From Phalacrocorax aristotelis (Eukaryota; Chordata; Aves; Suliformes; Phalacrocoracidae): a DNA stretch of 64,000 nucleotides. The stretch covers positions 89,021,963-89,085,962 of the forward strand of contig NC_134277.1 in NCBI RefSeq assembly GCF_949628215.1, in the 5' to 3' direction. Below are positions 36,827 through 49,338 of the stretch, piece after piece. How positions within the stretch are numbered: position 1 is the stretch's first letter; every line of letters begins with the position of its first letter. Both the position numbers and the translations under genes were made by a program. The notes below the pieces were generated by a model, which had not been told where the DNA came from, did not search any database, and was given only the letters and a program-made list of their open reading frames with translations.

Positions 36827-37056
36827 TCAGGGGAGGTTTAGACTGGATATTAGGAAAAATTTATTTACTGAAAGAGTGGTCAGGCATTGGAACGGGCTGC
36901 CCAGAGAGGTGGTGGAATCACCATCCCTGGAGGTGTTCAAAAGACATGTAAGCATGGCACTTCAGGGCATGGTTTAGGAGGCCTGGGGGTGTTGGGTTGC
37001 TGGTTGGACGTGATCATCTTAGAGGTCTTTTCTAACCTTAATGATTCTGTGATGAT
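36827..37056 (+). mobile_element. CR1 LINE 3' end, 5'-truncated
   Basis: The sequence follows the common avian CR1 3' end: AGGGGAGGTTTAGACTGGAT, then GTGGTCAGGCATTGGAACGG, CCCTGGAGGTGTTCAAAAGA, and a tail ATGATCTTAGAGGTCTTTTC followed by ATGATTCTGTGATGA. The TTGGGTTGCTGGTTGGAC segment suggests a different CR1 subfamily from the copies at 9731 and 54436. Confidence 0.88.
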
Positions 37057-40000
37057 ATGACTTGTGTACCTTAAATGTGCATCCATGAGCAGTCCCAGCC
37101 AGACCTGTCAGAAAGCAGATGCTTGACGCTAACACCCCATGGGGGGCATCTCCCTCCCAGTTTTGTGGATGCCCCCAGAAGAAGTCCATACGCAGTGAGG
37201 CACTGACACGGGGAATAATGTCCCAGCAGCAGCGGTCCCTGCATGGTGTTTAGTGGAAGATGCTTTGCAGGGTGCTGGCCTGGTACCTCAGGCAGATGAA
37301 GCTGTAGAAATGAGGTGAGGCACAGGAGGGATCAGCCTTTCTCAGGGAGTGGGAGCATCCTTTGCCTTCCAGCCCATTGCTAGCAGCAGGCATGAAGCTG
37401 CTGAAAAACTGAGAGTTAGGCAGGAACCATCATTTTGCCTTGCCCCAAGGGCACTTGATGGCCCTGACCAGCCTCACCTGGGCCTCCAACTGCAACCTTT
37501 GCCCATGGGACCAGGAGCCCCATTTCAGCTCAGCCCTGGGCTTTTAGTCCCTGACTGAGCTGTAGTGTGGTCTGTCTCCATCTCTTTCATGGATGTTTCT
37601 GGCCATAGATGCTGTTTTTCTGGACCCTGACACTTGGACTGACTTCCTGGCTTGACCTCAAACCTGCTTGGCAATCACTGGACTGTGTCTGGCACTGACT
37701 ACCACCACCACTGGGACTGGCTTTGAGCTGCAAATCAACTTCTCAGTTGGACCTTGCACCTGCTTTGTCATCACGAACTTGCATGATGATCTGGACTCTC
37801 AGCTGAACTCAACTCCCATCTCTGGGCCTGCCCTGCTCCCATGTTGTGCTCCCATGTTGTGGGACAAGCCCTGGCTGACGAGCCCCTACTCTGCCAGTCT
37901 CGTTATCTTCCATGTCTCCTGGTTTTCTACCACTTAGGAGCAGCTAGCCCCTCTCTCTGCCTTGACAGAAGGAAGCTTTCCCAGCAAAACATGTTGTCCC
38001 TGCCACACCGCTCTTCCTCTACACGTTCAGCCTTTTCTCCTGGAAAGCCCCACTGAAACCCTTCCCTCCACAGGATCTGTCTCCTAGCCATCCAGAGCCC
38101 CAGCCAACTCAGCCTGCTGTGATGGCACGATCTCACCAGGTTAGGGCAGGTCCTGCAGGATGAGCTGCCACCTGGACAGTCCCTACCTGTACCTGTGGTG
38201 ACAAATAAGTCATTGAGCTTCAGGGAGAAGGCTGATGTGCATCCTGGATACTGGGTATTGTATATTGTTTTAAGCCCTGGATGTCAGGCTGGGAGACATC
38301 ACAACAGAGAAGATTAAAAATACAGCTATTGTGAGTCCCTGTCCCTGTGCTGGGGCGGAAGGGCACCGTCCCAGCATTGCTCAAGGAACTGGTATCAATG
38401 CTTATGGATACCAGTGTATTAGCACTGCCTCTTGCAACCACTCTGCATCCAATGCACCCAACAGCAATGTGAAGGGAGGAGGATGAAATGGGACTGGATG
38501 ATTTGAAGCAGATATGGTGGGCAGTGAGTGACCAAAGGTCTCAGGTGTGAAGGGCTCTGCCGAAGCTGGGCTGCATGGTTGAGAAGCACCTCTGGGGAGC
38601 AGGGCCTGTGCTCAGCATGAGCATGTTGTGTTGGCAGGCGAGGTGGGACATTGTATGGTGCTGTCAGGAAGGCGGCCAGCAGATTCCTCAGCGATGGGGT
38701 AGCGCTGAATGACCTCAGAGCACAAATGGTCTGTGCAGCTGGTGGACTCTGAGCACCCTGCCTGTGCTGAGGAGATCTCAGGGCCCCAGCTCTCTGTCCA
38801 GGAGGCAGCCCCCACCCTGTAGGGCCCTGCAGATTGGCTTGCTTGCCTGGCTGCTGAGGCTGGAGGGGAGGAAAGTGTTGGCAGCTCACAGAATTATTAA
38901 CAGAAGAAGAAGTAGGAAAGCAATGGGGAAAGTCAAAGAGCCAATCCCACTTCAGCATGAGACACAAAGCTGGTTCTGAGCAAAACTGAGTGCTGGAAAT
39001 GAAGGGATCATGACTGCTCTGAAAGCTGCTAATGGTCAGCTTGAATATACATAGACAACCTGAGTATTGCCATAGACTACAACCTGAAAAGAGCAGTGCC
39101 ATTTTAGGTCCTGGTAAAGGAGCTTCATGTTCCTATTTCAGCAGCTTTCTCTCATATATGTCCCTGCTGATAAGCCTCTTGTGCCCAAATGGGCATCAGG
39201 TCTTCATTCACCCTAGAGGCTGTTGGCACCTTTGATAGTACAGAATGGAAACTAAAGAGCCACATGGGGTTGGGTAACTCTGAAACAGAAGTACAGCCTT
39301 CTCCACCTGTCTTACTGCTTTTTGCTTTGTAGGTCTTCTTAAAGTGCTGAAGGCAAATTGTTCTGGATGTCTGGAGACAGTGTATTCTTAAGTCCATGGC
39401 CTGGGACCAACTTTCCGAAAGGCAAACGCTGCCTTGGTTACCTCACATTTTCAGCTCTGCCAGTGACGACTTTGACCAATATCTTGGTTGCCAGGAGGAC
39501 AAAATGTGTGTAGCATGGGTAAGATGGGTGTAGATGTTAAATTACAGAGGTCCTGCAATGCACAAATGTTGACTTTGCTAGTAGGACAGGAGGCCCTAGG
39601 ACCTCCAACAGCTGCTCTGTGCCCAATCCTCAGGGAACAGACAGCCAGGAGTCTCACACACATGTTTTATGCAGTATGTGGCATTTTCCCTGTGTCATGG
39701 GAATGCATGATAAGCCCTGCAGATCTAGTGTCAGATGAAGTGCAGGTAGGGGGCAAGGCCTCAGCCAAACTGCTATGTGTTGGCACACTGCAGGCAAGGC
39801 TGTGAAAGAGGTCTCTTCTCTGAGCCAAACCACTCAGCAGGTCCCACTCGGTAGAAATGGAAAACATAAGAAATCTGTCTCTTAAAAAATTAGCTGGAAA
39901 ATCAGGAAGACTACTGTGTTTTGTTCCTAGATCTGGAAGCAGGTTTGAGTTAGTGATTGGAATGGAGGAGAGAGGAACTCAGCTGTCAGGGCACCTGGGC

Positions 40001-41424
40001 TCCTTTTCCAGCGTTGTCCTGTACCTGTGACTTCAAGCAAATCCCCAGAGACACTTCTGTTTGACTTCTGACTTGTGTCTCAAGTAGGGGCAACAGTCTC
40101 ACCCATTCTGTCCCCTAGAAGACCAGAAAATACAGGGGACATGTTCCTGGAGAGCAGTGGTTGCACTACACCATTTATCCCAGTGCTGAATCCTTGGATA
40201 TTGGAGAGGTTTATCCTATATACTCACACTACCCTCAGCTGTAATATTCCTGTCTGTAGGGACTTTGTATGTTGAAGACCTTTCCCAATCACTGGAACAT
40301 CCTTCGAGACTGAGTGTGAAGGGGCAGCCTTGAATGGCACAGACCTTTAGGTCATCAGCACCATAGCCTCACTCCCCACCTCTTATCCCGAAGAACAGGG
40401 ACAGCTGGGATCCTGACTGTGCTACTTCTCTTGCCTTCTGATTTGCACCATCCCTGAGTGGCAGCGGACTTGCTCGTCACGGGTCTGTGATGGCAGTGAT
40501 CTCACCTTACTGCCTGTATGTGGGGCAGAGCACTGAGAGACAAGGCCTTGGTGTAATTCCCCTCCCTTCAGAGAGCAGGCAAGAAGGTTCAGTCCTGTGC
40601 TGGAGTCTCAGAGTACTTATGGTTATGGGGGCTGCTCTGTTTTCCTCTGCTAGAGTGTCTTTCACCTCTGTCCTCTCTCAGTCCTGCTCTCCATACTGTG
40701 CCCCCAGAGGGAGCACAGGGGCTCATCAGGTGCTTAAGACTTGCAGGTCCCCTGCATGGCTCTAGCTCTAGGGAACATGGAGACCAGTGACACACGAGCA
40801 TCACAGCTGCATGTATCACTGCTTCTGATACGCAAATTGGTCCATCTCCTTTTGAGCAAAACCCTGTGCTTCAAAGCCAAGGTCTGGGACCTGCAGGGTG
40901 TTACTTTTCACGCTCAGGTGGAAGAAAGAGGACTCTGGTGTGAGAATAAAGTCTGGGTGGAGGTACTGAGAATAGGGGAAACATCTGCAAGTCATTGTAG
41001 ATTCCATTAATAATTTCTCCTTCCTTGTAATGGTCTGTAGTACTGGTGTGTGTGAGGAGCCGGACCCACCAGGCCCCATGAAGGGACCTAGAAACACTTA
41101 TGGTTTGTGCCTGGTCTCCAATGCTCACTGGCACAGGCAATTGTGGCTGATGTGTCTTTGGCCCTTTTGGTGGCCAAGAGCAAGTGCTGGCAGCCCACGG
41201 TCATCCTGAGCCCTGCCATCATGGCCACACCATTGGCACAGCCCCAGACCACGGCCCTTGCACCAGCCTAGAGAGCTGCTTTGCTTCCTCAGCTGTAATG
41301 ACAGACCAAGCTGGAGGGAAGGGCCGAAAAGGGTGGGTCAGCTGAAGGGTCCCTGGGGCTTATGATGGTATGGTTAGAGCAGAAACAACAACCCCACCCT
41401 AATCCCTGTGACACCTCCCCCCTC
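37057..41424. other. Intergenic, no supported gene
   Basis: The region is more GC-rich than the left part of the window. The longest single open frame of the window (38419-39102, minus strand, 227 codons) is low-complexity with no recognisable domain, so it is not called a gene. Confidence 0.4.
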
Positions 41425-41682
41425 TATAAATGGGACAGATGGATAACCCCCTTCCTCTCCCTGTTACCCCTCTTTTCTTCCCTCCCAGAGGTCACCTTCA
41501 GCAGGGAGGCAGTCTGCCCCCAGGACCAGAGACAGGGGGAAGGGGCGGAGCGTCACGCTTAGCCCCGTAATGCCTGGCAGCCCACTCCGGCTGCTCAGCG
41601 CCGGCTGAACCCAGCCCAGAGGCTGCAGCAGGGGAAGCGAGGCAGTCCACGGCCGGCCGTCAGTGCTGCGCTGCTGGAGAAG
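41425..41682 (+). promoter_or_regulatory. Candidate TATA promoter and noncoding first exon
   Basis: TATAAA at 41425-41430 is followed about 100 bp later by a CG-rich stretch (41530-41680) with CpG-bearing motifs such as GGGGCGGAG and ACGGCCGGCCGTC. It ends in a good splice donor, AAG then GTGAGG, at 41683. A start site near 41455 would give a first exon of about 230 bp. The nearest downstream gene on this strand is the SBK-type kinase, whose first coding exon starts with a splice acceptor at 49329 and so needs an upstream noncoding exon. The link is inference. Confidence 0.35.
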
Positions 41683-44600
41683 GTGAGGGGCTTGGTACAG
41701 ACGGGGAGGGAGTGTGGGAAGAGAAGTTACAGCTGTGGCAGGATGAAGGAGACTGGACAGAAACATAAAAGGGCGCCCAATCCTCACAAACTGATTTTGG
41801 AGACTCCGGCGTAGCTTGCCGGCACAACGCGGAGTGCACCCATTTCCCAAATCTGGTTGATGGTGAGCTCGTTAGCTGGCTCTGCCCTGAAAGGTTGCTT
41901 TGGGTCCGGTTGTGTCCAGTGGGATGATGCCCCAGTGCTGGCTCGTTAGCTGGGAGGAGGGTGTGATGTGGCTTGGTTCATGCAAGATTGCTGCCGATCT
42001 CTGTCCGAGGAAGCTGCTGCATGGAGACTGTGGTATACTGCTTGCTGGGGAGAGGCTTATGGGGCTGTCTCCAGGGAGGCTGCTAGGTGTTTCTGACCAA
42101 GAAGACCAATATACATTTCTGCGAAGGGGGCAGTTGTGTGGTTCTCCGCAGTGAGATTACGAACTAGCCTGCTGACCAGTTTTAGAAAGAACCTCATAAA
42201 TCTATCAGCAGTAAGGCCAGAAGCAACCACTGCGATAATCTATTCTGATTCCTTGCGTGTATTAAACGTGGTTTGCACTAGAGTGGACATTTTAGGGAAA
42301 AAAAAGCACCATTCTTGAGGTAAAAGTTCCAGAGATGGAAGGATATTCTTCCATACAGGTTGATGAGATTTTTAGGGACAGATATCCTTTTTCACAAAAT
42401 CTGCACCACAGCTGAGGTCTGAAATTGCCTCATTTCATCTTCAGCTATTGGTTTTATTGTAATGCTTTTACTTAATTGGGAGAGCCCTCTTTAGTGAAAT
42501 TCTAGTACCCACAAAGGTACATACAGATGATAGAGTCACTTCTTCACTATCTATTTGATAAGTTAACAAGACTGCTCCCCTGGAAGTTTCCCCCGCAATT
42601 GTCAGCCCTGTTGTCATTCTCATGATTCTTTGGTTCTTTTTCCGTCAAACTGCAGACACCAGCGTTAGCTTGCTGAACTGTGGTCTTACTGATAACATTA
42701 AAAAGATAGAAATACCCAATAGCTATTTCTGTTGACCTATCAGTTGGCCTCCAGAAGAGTTCAGGAAATTTACCCTAGAGAAGCCAGGATTTCACTTCAG
42801 TATATTTTTAACATTCAAAAAACATCATAAAAAAGTAGACAAAGAAGAATGCGAAGCAGAACAAATGGAAGGAATGCATTTCTAATAAAAATACAAAATC
42901 CACTGGTGCACGATATTCTCAATTCTAGTGCAGAAGTCATTAGCAGGTGGCCAGCTCTTCAGAAATACAGCTTTCCTAACTCAGCTGATTTTCAGAGATT
43001 AAATTTCAGGCTGTCTTGGGGCATCTGTGTTCAGTGAATGCATCAGTGAACTAGAGTTCACTGTAAGAGGCACATCATCTCAGAACAGATCTCTTCTGTT
43101 GTTATAATCTATTTTAGTCTCTGTAACGCTGAATGGCTGTATCTATCTTTTTGTTTACAGTGAAGCTTACTTTCTTAATTCAGCAGCTGGATAATGCTAG
43201 TTTGCCTCTCACTGCTGATGTTCCCTGCATCTCATGCTTTCTGGACATTCTTCTGAGCAGAGTGAATGCAAAAGTGGAATTTGCAACATCAGTAACCCTT
43301 ATACCGTTATTCTCTTAGACTTCTATCTGTGTCATTAAGACGAGTATCTGTATTGCTGTAGGTTATTTCTAGTGTAATTCGGTATCATCCCATGTACTAA
43401 GGCCTGCAAAGGAAGTAAGGCTATACCAGACCTACATTTCTGGGTTTACACAGTGACCATTTTACCTAGAAAGCAGCATGAAGAACTTAGATTTGTCTGA
43501 TCAATATGACATTTCATTTTTTTTCTGTCACTCAATGCCAGACTAAACTCCTGGCTTCTTTGCTCGTTTGAAACACTTTTGTATGCGTGTATGTACACGC
43601 ACTACTTTTATCAAGCAATGCATTATCTACCCAAACCCAATTTGTGTCATTTGCAAACATTTTCTGGATGATTTCAGTGCTTTCTTTTAGACCATGGACA
43701 AGGGTAAAACTATTGTAACAGAGTCAAGATTTCACAAAATTAATTGTGTAGGGTGTGGACACCAATAAAATACAATAATTTCCACTATACTGGGCTTACT
43801 TTAAATCCATTTAAAATGTGTGGCTTATTGATTTTGACCAATGCCAGGATGAATTTGTGCAGATAGCTTTCAGGAAACGATCAGTGAATGAGACGTTTCT
43901 GGCAGGTGCTGCACGAACCTGCCAGACTGAGCTGGCAATACCATCCTGAGGACCTCTCTGAACTCCCACCAATGATTTAGAGGTTGATGGAAAACCACCA
44001 CAGGTAGGATCTTTACACAGCCCCTAGACAGAAATGGTCTGATAACAACAGAGGCACCAAGTGATCTGAATTACTTGATACACTAAGTCCATCTGAGCAA
44101 AATGTGCTTTATTAAAGGTGGTGCAAAACTATTCAGATAGAAACAAAGCAGGCAACACCCAGAAAAGGATGTGAAGAGGAAGCGGAGTTTTCCTTAAAAA
44201 AAACCCTAGTAATTTGGAAGAAGTCTGGAGTCATAGTGGATGTGTAAAAGAGTGCAGCTTCTCAGTGTGGTCCTTCTGCAAAAAGACATCTTGGGGCCAC
44301 AATACAAGGCAGAGGGTAATTCTAGCTGAATGCATCACAGGAGGCATTCCCCCAGGAGCAGTCGGTGTTTTAACATTGAAGACATAGAAAATGGTGAGGC
44401 TTCAGAGAAGAACCATAAAACAAATCTGAGAACTGGACAAAAGGTTGTTTGCAGGCATTTAACCAATAAGAAAACTGAGAGGTGTCTTATTCAGGGAGCA
44501 TGGAGGAGTTTATTCAAAATGTGACTACAATTTCTGGCAGCATCCTGTCTGTTTTTAAACTAACTGATGTGAGCACTACAGAAGCACAGTGTGCCAGCTG

Positions 44601-45069
44601 GTTTGTGAAGCCTAAGTAAACTGTTGGTTAAATATATAGCCTAAGTAAAGTATTGCTTAAATACATAGCCTGAGTTTCAGGCTGTACCCTGCTAGTTTTA
44701 CTCAACCTAAGTAGCTTAAAATATGTTCTTGTAGGCTGTGGTGGTACCTCTGTCCACAGTCCATATAAACCCTGTGAGAGTCAGGAGAAATACAGTAGGC
44801 ATTAAAACTTCCTTTCTCTAGCCAAGAAACTTCAGCAGCAGATTAGGTTAAGATATCAGATTTTTAAATCTGATATTAAAATCAGATTAAGATATCCTAT
44901 AAATATGTAATAGCAAGAATGTTAACACTGTCTTTTATAGTTAACCAACACTGCATGACTTTTCCTAAGAGGTGCTCCAAATGTTGTTGGGGCTTTTTTT
45001 GGATTAAAGCTCTGTAAAAGGTCAGACAAGAAAATGGACGTTACATACCATATGCTCAAGGCCATTTTT
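41683..45069. other. Noncoding; possible first intron of the SBK gene
   Basis: No coding exon is recognised. Part of it (about 42930-43120) shares scattered blocks with 46690-46960, listed separately. Confidence 0.35.
42930..43120 (+). repeat. Possible old repeat, partner at 46690-46960
   Basis: It shares the block CATTAGCAGGTGGCCAGC with CATTAACAGGTGGCCAGC at 46710, then TAACTCA followed by a GAGAAATTAA-like block, then CTGTTGTT. The order and orientation are the same but the spacing differs. This looks like two diverged members of an interspersed repeat I cannot name. Confidence 0.4.
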
Positions 45070-45510
45070 AATGGAGCATCTCTGATATGAGGAGAGGCTG
45101 AGACAGCTGAAACTCTTCAGCTTAGAAAAGAGAAGACTCAGAGGGGATCTTATCAGTGTATATAAACACCCGATGAGAGGGAATGAAGAAAAAGGAGCCA
45201 AACTCTTCTCAGTAGCACTCATTGACAGGACAAGAGGCAAACTGCACAAATTATAAGACAAGGAGTTCCATCTAAACACAGGAAAATGCTTTTTCTTATT
45301 TTTCTTTTTTTACTGTGAAGGTGTGAAACAACTTGCTGGGTTGCCCAGAGAGATTGTGGAGTCTTCATCTGTGGAGATATTAAAAACCTGACAACCTGAC
45401 TGGGCACCTTCCTAGATAACCTGCTTCAGCTGCCACTGCTTGAGCAAGGGGAATCGTATTAGATGATCTCAAGAGGTCCCTTCCAGCCTAAACACCTCTG
45501 TGATTCTGTC
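45070..45510 (+). mobile_element. CR1 LINE 3' portion
   Basis: It shows the typical CR1 order: GAGGAGAGGCTGAGACAGCT, TCTTATCAGTGTATATAAAC, GACAGGACAAGAGGCAAACT, CCCAGAGAGATTGTGGAGTC, and the 3' tail GATGATCTCAAGAGGTCCC with TTCCAGCC and TGTGATTCTGTC. Frameshifts and a T-rich insertion near 45290-45312 indicate an old copy. Confidence 0.88.
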
Positions 45511-46689
45511 GTCTGTCATCTGTCCCTGATATATAGTGATTACACTGTCTTTGGCTCTTGACATGTATGAAGTTATTTTCTGGGCCAAATATATTAATCA
45601 TTTGGGTTGAATAACCAGAATAACATTACCTGGACTAAGACACTGTATCTCCATAGGCTAGCACCTCCTCAGCTCCTCAGGAAGCTGGGAAGCATCTCCC
45701 AGTGGTGGAAAGGATGTGAATTTCTTGCTGCTGTAATTAGAGACTGTTCTGGGGAATTAGGGTTTCTCACATGTTGACAGCCTGGAAACAGGACCTCTAG
45801 CAGTGATGAAGCACAGGAAGGATAGTGGAGGAAAGAACAGTTTTGAAAAGGATCCTGCCAGCTGCCTTCAATACAGCACAGCCAAATGGTGAGTGCATCC
45901 TGGCCAGGGCTCTGGTAGCCTCCTCCCCAGTGTCTGTCACTCTGCAGAGGGCAAATGACATGCTAGAAGGTAACAGAGGTAGGTGCAGAGCACCCAGGCA
46001 CACTCTATTCAGCGGTGACCCAATTTTGGCCTTCGCTTAGCTTCCTAGCTAATGGCAGTGGTATTTCAGAGAAAGACCTGACAACTTTGGTTATTTCCTG
46101 AAGTATGGGCTGTGTCCTGTAATCAGATTCCTCAAGGGCAGTAAGGACCAAAGCCTGCAAACTGTTCTGGAGTGACTGCAGCTGGGGCTTCCTTCATATG
46201 GAGGCTGATCGACCCACAGGGTTGTCACTGTCCCTCAGGACACTCTACCCATATCCTCTGGATGATCCATTTTTCCAAGCTGGCTATTTCACTTTGATGC
46301 TCTACTCTGTACTCAGAATATCTGCCCTCCCATGCCAGTAGGGCCATGCATGGAAGTAAGGATCCTTGCTACCTATATTGCAGTTCACTTGAAATGTGGA
46401 TTGGAAGGACACAAGAGTTTTTGGTTTTTTTTTAATTGCAGAAGCTTATGGACTCAAATGTTTTGACTCCCAAAGCTGGAGTAAGAGCCAAAAATATACA
46501 AAGAAGCATATCCTCCCATTCACAAAAGCAAGTTTTCACACAGTAAATCAAAGTAATGAATCATATAAAAAACAGAATAAATGAATCATATAATAAATAA
46601 TTCAGTACAAATAAAAAGAGATTATTAAATAGATATTTGAAAATTATATCATTAATGAATAATACATTAAGTGGCTGCAACGAGAAGAT
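45511..46689. other. Noncoding, nothing recognised
   Basis: The second half is strongly AT-rich, with repeated AATAAATGAATCATAT-like words near 46556-46600. No gene is seen. Confidence 0.35.
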
Positions 46690-46960
46690 TTTAACCTTTG
46701 GGTTAGACAGCATTAACAGGTGGCCAGCCTACAAAGGAAGAAATTTTAGCTAACTCAAGTTTGAGAAATTAAGTTATCTGAGAACATCGTGAACCATTTG
46801 CTGACAAGGACTTGTATATGACCATAAATTTGACGTAGGAGAAACGCTATCTTACAAAAGTGGTCTTTTGATATTTTTTTCACAAATTTAAATCTAATGT
46901 GTTCTGCACAAGACAAGCAGACATCTCTCCTGTTGTTCCACCCCGTTTAGTGTGGCTTTA
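46690..46960 (+). repeat. Possible old repeat, partner at 42930-43120
   Basis: This is the second member of the diverged pair described at 42930. Beyond the shared blocks the similarity is weak, so the family assignment is open. Confidence 0.35.
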
Positions 46961-47865
46961 GCCTATCTAATATCACGGGGAGGTCGATGTCTTTCAAATG
47001 CCTCTTACATTTTAAGTTTCTCCTCTATATTCCTAGCTAGGACTCTTTAAAAGGCTTTTTCAGCTATTTGTTTTAACACCTAAATGTGGCACCACCAGTT
47101 TGGAAGTGTCAGCGACAGAGTGGGTCCATTTGCGGGTTCTGCGATGCCCTTGCTGTGTGGAATTTCACAAGCTGTGCTGGCTGGTCAGCAAAGAGGAGGA
47201 CATCAAAGCAAAACCTCTAAAATACTTTCCAGACCATCTTTCCCTGTGAGTTTCTCCCCAGCCTTCCGTTAATCACCTCCCATGCACACACTTGTTCATT
47301 GTTGAACTCCCTACAGACTATGAGCTTTGACTGCTGTTGTCTCTCACACCAAACCAAAGCCTTTGCAGAAAAGAAGTGCCAATTACTTGGTACTTCTGAA
47401 CTGGATAAGACTTAGCAATGCAGTCTAGGAGGGAAGGGAAGGGAGAAGAAGGGGAACTCTCCCACAAGTAGCCCCAGTCTCCTGTACAACTCCAGCCTTT
47501 TTGCAGTTTTCCTAGGTTTGTATAATTCTGTTGCTAAATTACGGCATTCTTAAGAATTACCAGATCTAGCAGCACTGGGGGCTGGAAGTTGAAGAAGTTG
47601 AAGGGAAAAGGCTTCATTCTTTCTGCTCCCACCCATATTCTCAGGATGCCATCTTCCTTTTTAACAACATAAGGTCCTATTCCCTCCCCCAAAAGGCATC
47701 ATGTCTGCCAGAATGGTTAATGGAAAGAGATCCTGAGTTTGTAGGTGCAGAGGTGAGCCACTGGTTTTACATTGGAGCTCTGTCTCACTGCACAGTGTTT
47801 GAGACACATCCAAGAAATCTGCAACCCTCAGGCTCTTGGGTGGCATCCTGGGCTTCATTAGGTAA

Positions 47866-48428
47866 AATGCTACCAGCAGGTTGAGGGAAGTGATCCTTCC
47901 TCTCTACTCAGCACTAGTGAGGCCAAATCTGGAGTAGTGGATCCAGTTCTGGGCTTCTCAGCAGAAGAGAGATGTGAACGCGCTGGAATGAATCTAGTCC
48001 ATGAAGACGATTAAGATATTGGAGCATCTCTCATACAAAGAGAGCTTAAGAGAGCTGGGACTTGTTTAGCCTCAAGAGGAGAAGGCTCAAGGGGATCATC
48101 TTACCAATGTGCATAAATACCTGTAAAAATGACACAGCCAGAGTATTCATAGTGATATCAAGTGACAGGACAGAGGCAGTGGGCCTGAAACACAGAATTT
48201 CAATTTAAGCATAAGAAAAACCTTTTTTACCATAAAGGTAATCACACACTGGGAGAAGTTGCCCAGAGCAGTTGTGGAGTCTCCATCCTTGGAGATATTC
48301 AAAACTGGACTGGACAGGGTCCTGAGCAACCGGCTTTAGTTAAACTTCCTCTGAGCAGAAGGTTGCACTAGGTGATCTCCAGAGGTGCCTTCTGACCACA
48401 ACCATCCTGTGACTCTGGTTCTGTGACA
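47866..48428 (+). mobile_element. CR1 LINE 3' portion, degraded
   Basis: The CR1 reverse-transcriptase C-terminal region is recognisable in DNA: TGGATCCAGTTCTGGGCTTC, GGAGCATCTCTCATACAAAG, ACCAATGTGCATAAATACCT, AAGTGACAGGACAGAGGCAG, CCTTGGAGATATTCAAAACT. It ends with AGGTGATCTCCAGAGGTGCC and GTGACTCTGGTTCTGTGAC. It lies less than 1 kb upstream of the first SBK coding exon. Confidence 0.88.
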
Positions 48429-49329
48429 TTGCTCCAAAGCCAGGAGGGACTCCCAGGCCTGGGGTGCCTGTGTTCAGAGCACAGGGGGGTAGTCAGGAGA
48501 GAGTGTTGCCACAGGTGCCTTAAAATGCTGCCTTGTAGCTGGCTGGGGGGGACTGAAAAAAGCATTTTTCTGAAACAGGTCTGAAGCAGCTGGCTGTAGC
48601 TCAAAAAGCCATTGATGTCCCAGCTTCCTTCCTGCCTAAGTTTCTTGGCTGCACAGATGAGTGACTTTGGGTCAGAAATGTCAGCAGGTGTGTGAGACAC
48701 TGAGCTCTCTTTGGCTTGCTCAGAGCACACTGCCTCTGACTAGAAATCGTTTTTTGTCATGGACTAGCTGTGCCTCTGCCTAAGGGGCAAGTCTGTCTCT
48801 GCTGCTGCCTCAAGGACTTTCTTCAATAACCAGTAGGGGTGGGTTTCTGAGTAGCGGGACATGGTCTTGCTGCAGTAGGCTAAGGAGAGCAAGAGGACTT
48901 GGTCACGCTTGATAATCTGGGACTCTGTAACTGTTTTGCTTGTTGCCTGACACCTTGGAGCCTAGAATAAGAAGAGGTCTGGGAGGCCAAGCTTTAGTAC
49001 AGCTGACACAAAAAGGTGATCTACGTCTTTGAAATGAGAGGCCCCAGAGACTACAATTAGAGAAAGTCAAGCATCTGTCTGGAGGCCAGAAAGGATTAGC
49101 GGGCTGATGGATGTTGCCTTCCATACAGTGGCCTTTTATACGATGGAGGGCTTTGCCCAGAGGTGTGCTGTATAAAAGCACAAGCTCAACTCTAGCACAG
49201 CTGTGAGGGTGCTCAGGCTCCAAGTGGCAGAAATATCCCTTGCCATGACAAAGTTTGCATGTCATGTCTGATCTAGTTTCCTCTGTGCATGTTGTTATGT
49301 TCCTAACTCGGGCTGTGGTGTTTCTGCAG
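48429..49329. other. Sequence before the first SBK coding exon
   Basis: No repeat or gene is recognised. It ends in the acceptor GTTTCTGCAG at 49329, so at least the end is intron. Confidence 0.4.
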
Positions 49330-49338
49330 CACTCAGCA

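Noticed and set aside
38419-39102. Open frame of 227 codons on the minus strand, the longest in the window
   Set aside because: It has no recognisable domain, a biased Ser/Pro/His-rich composition, no nearby splice or promoter logic, and lies in GC-richer sequence where chance frames are long.
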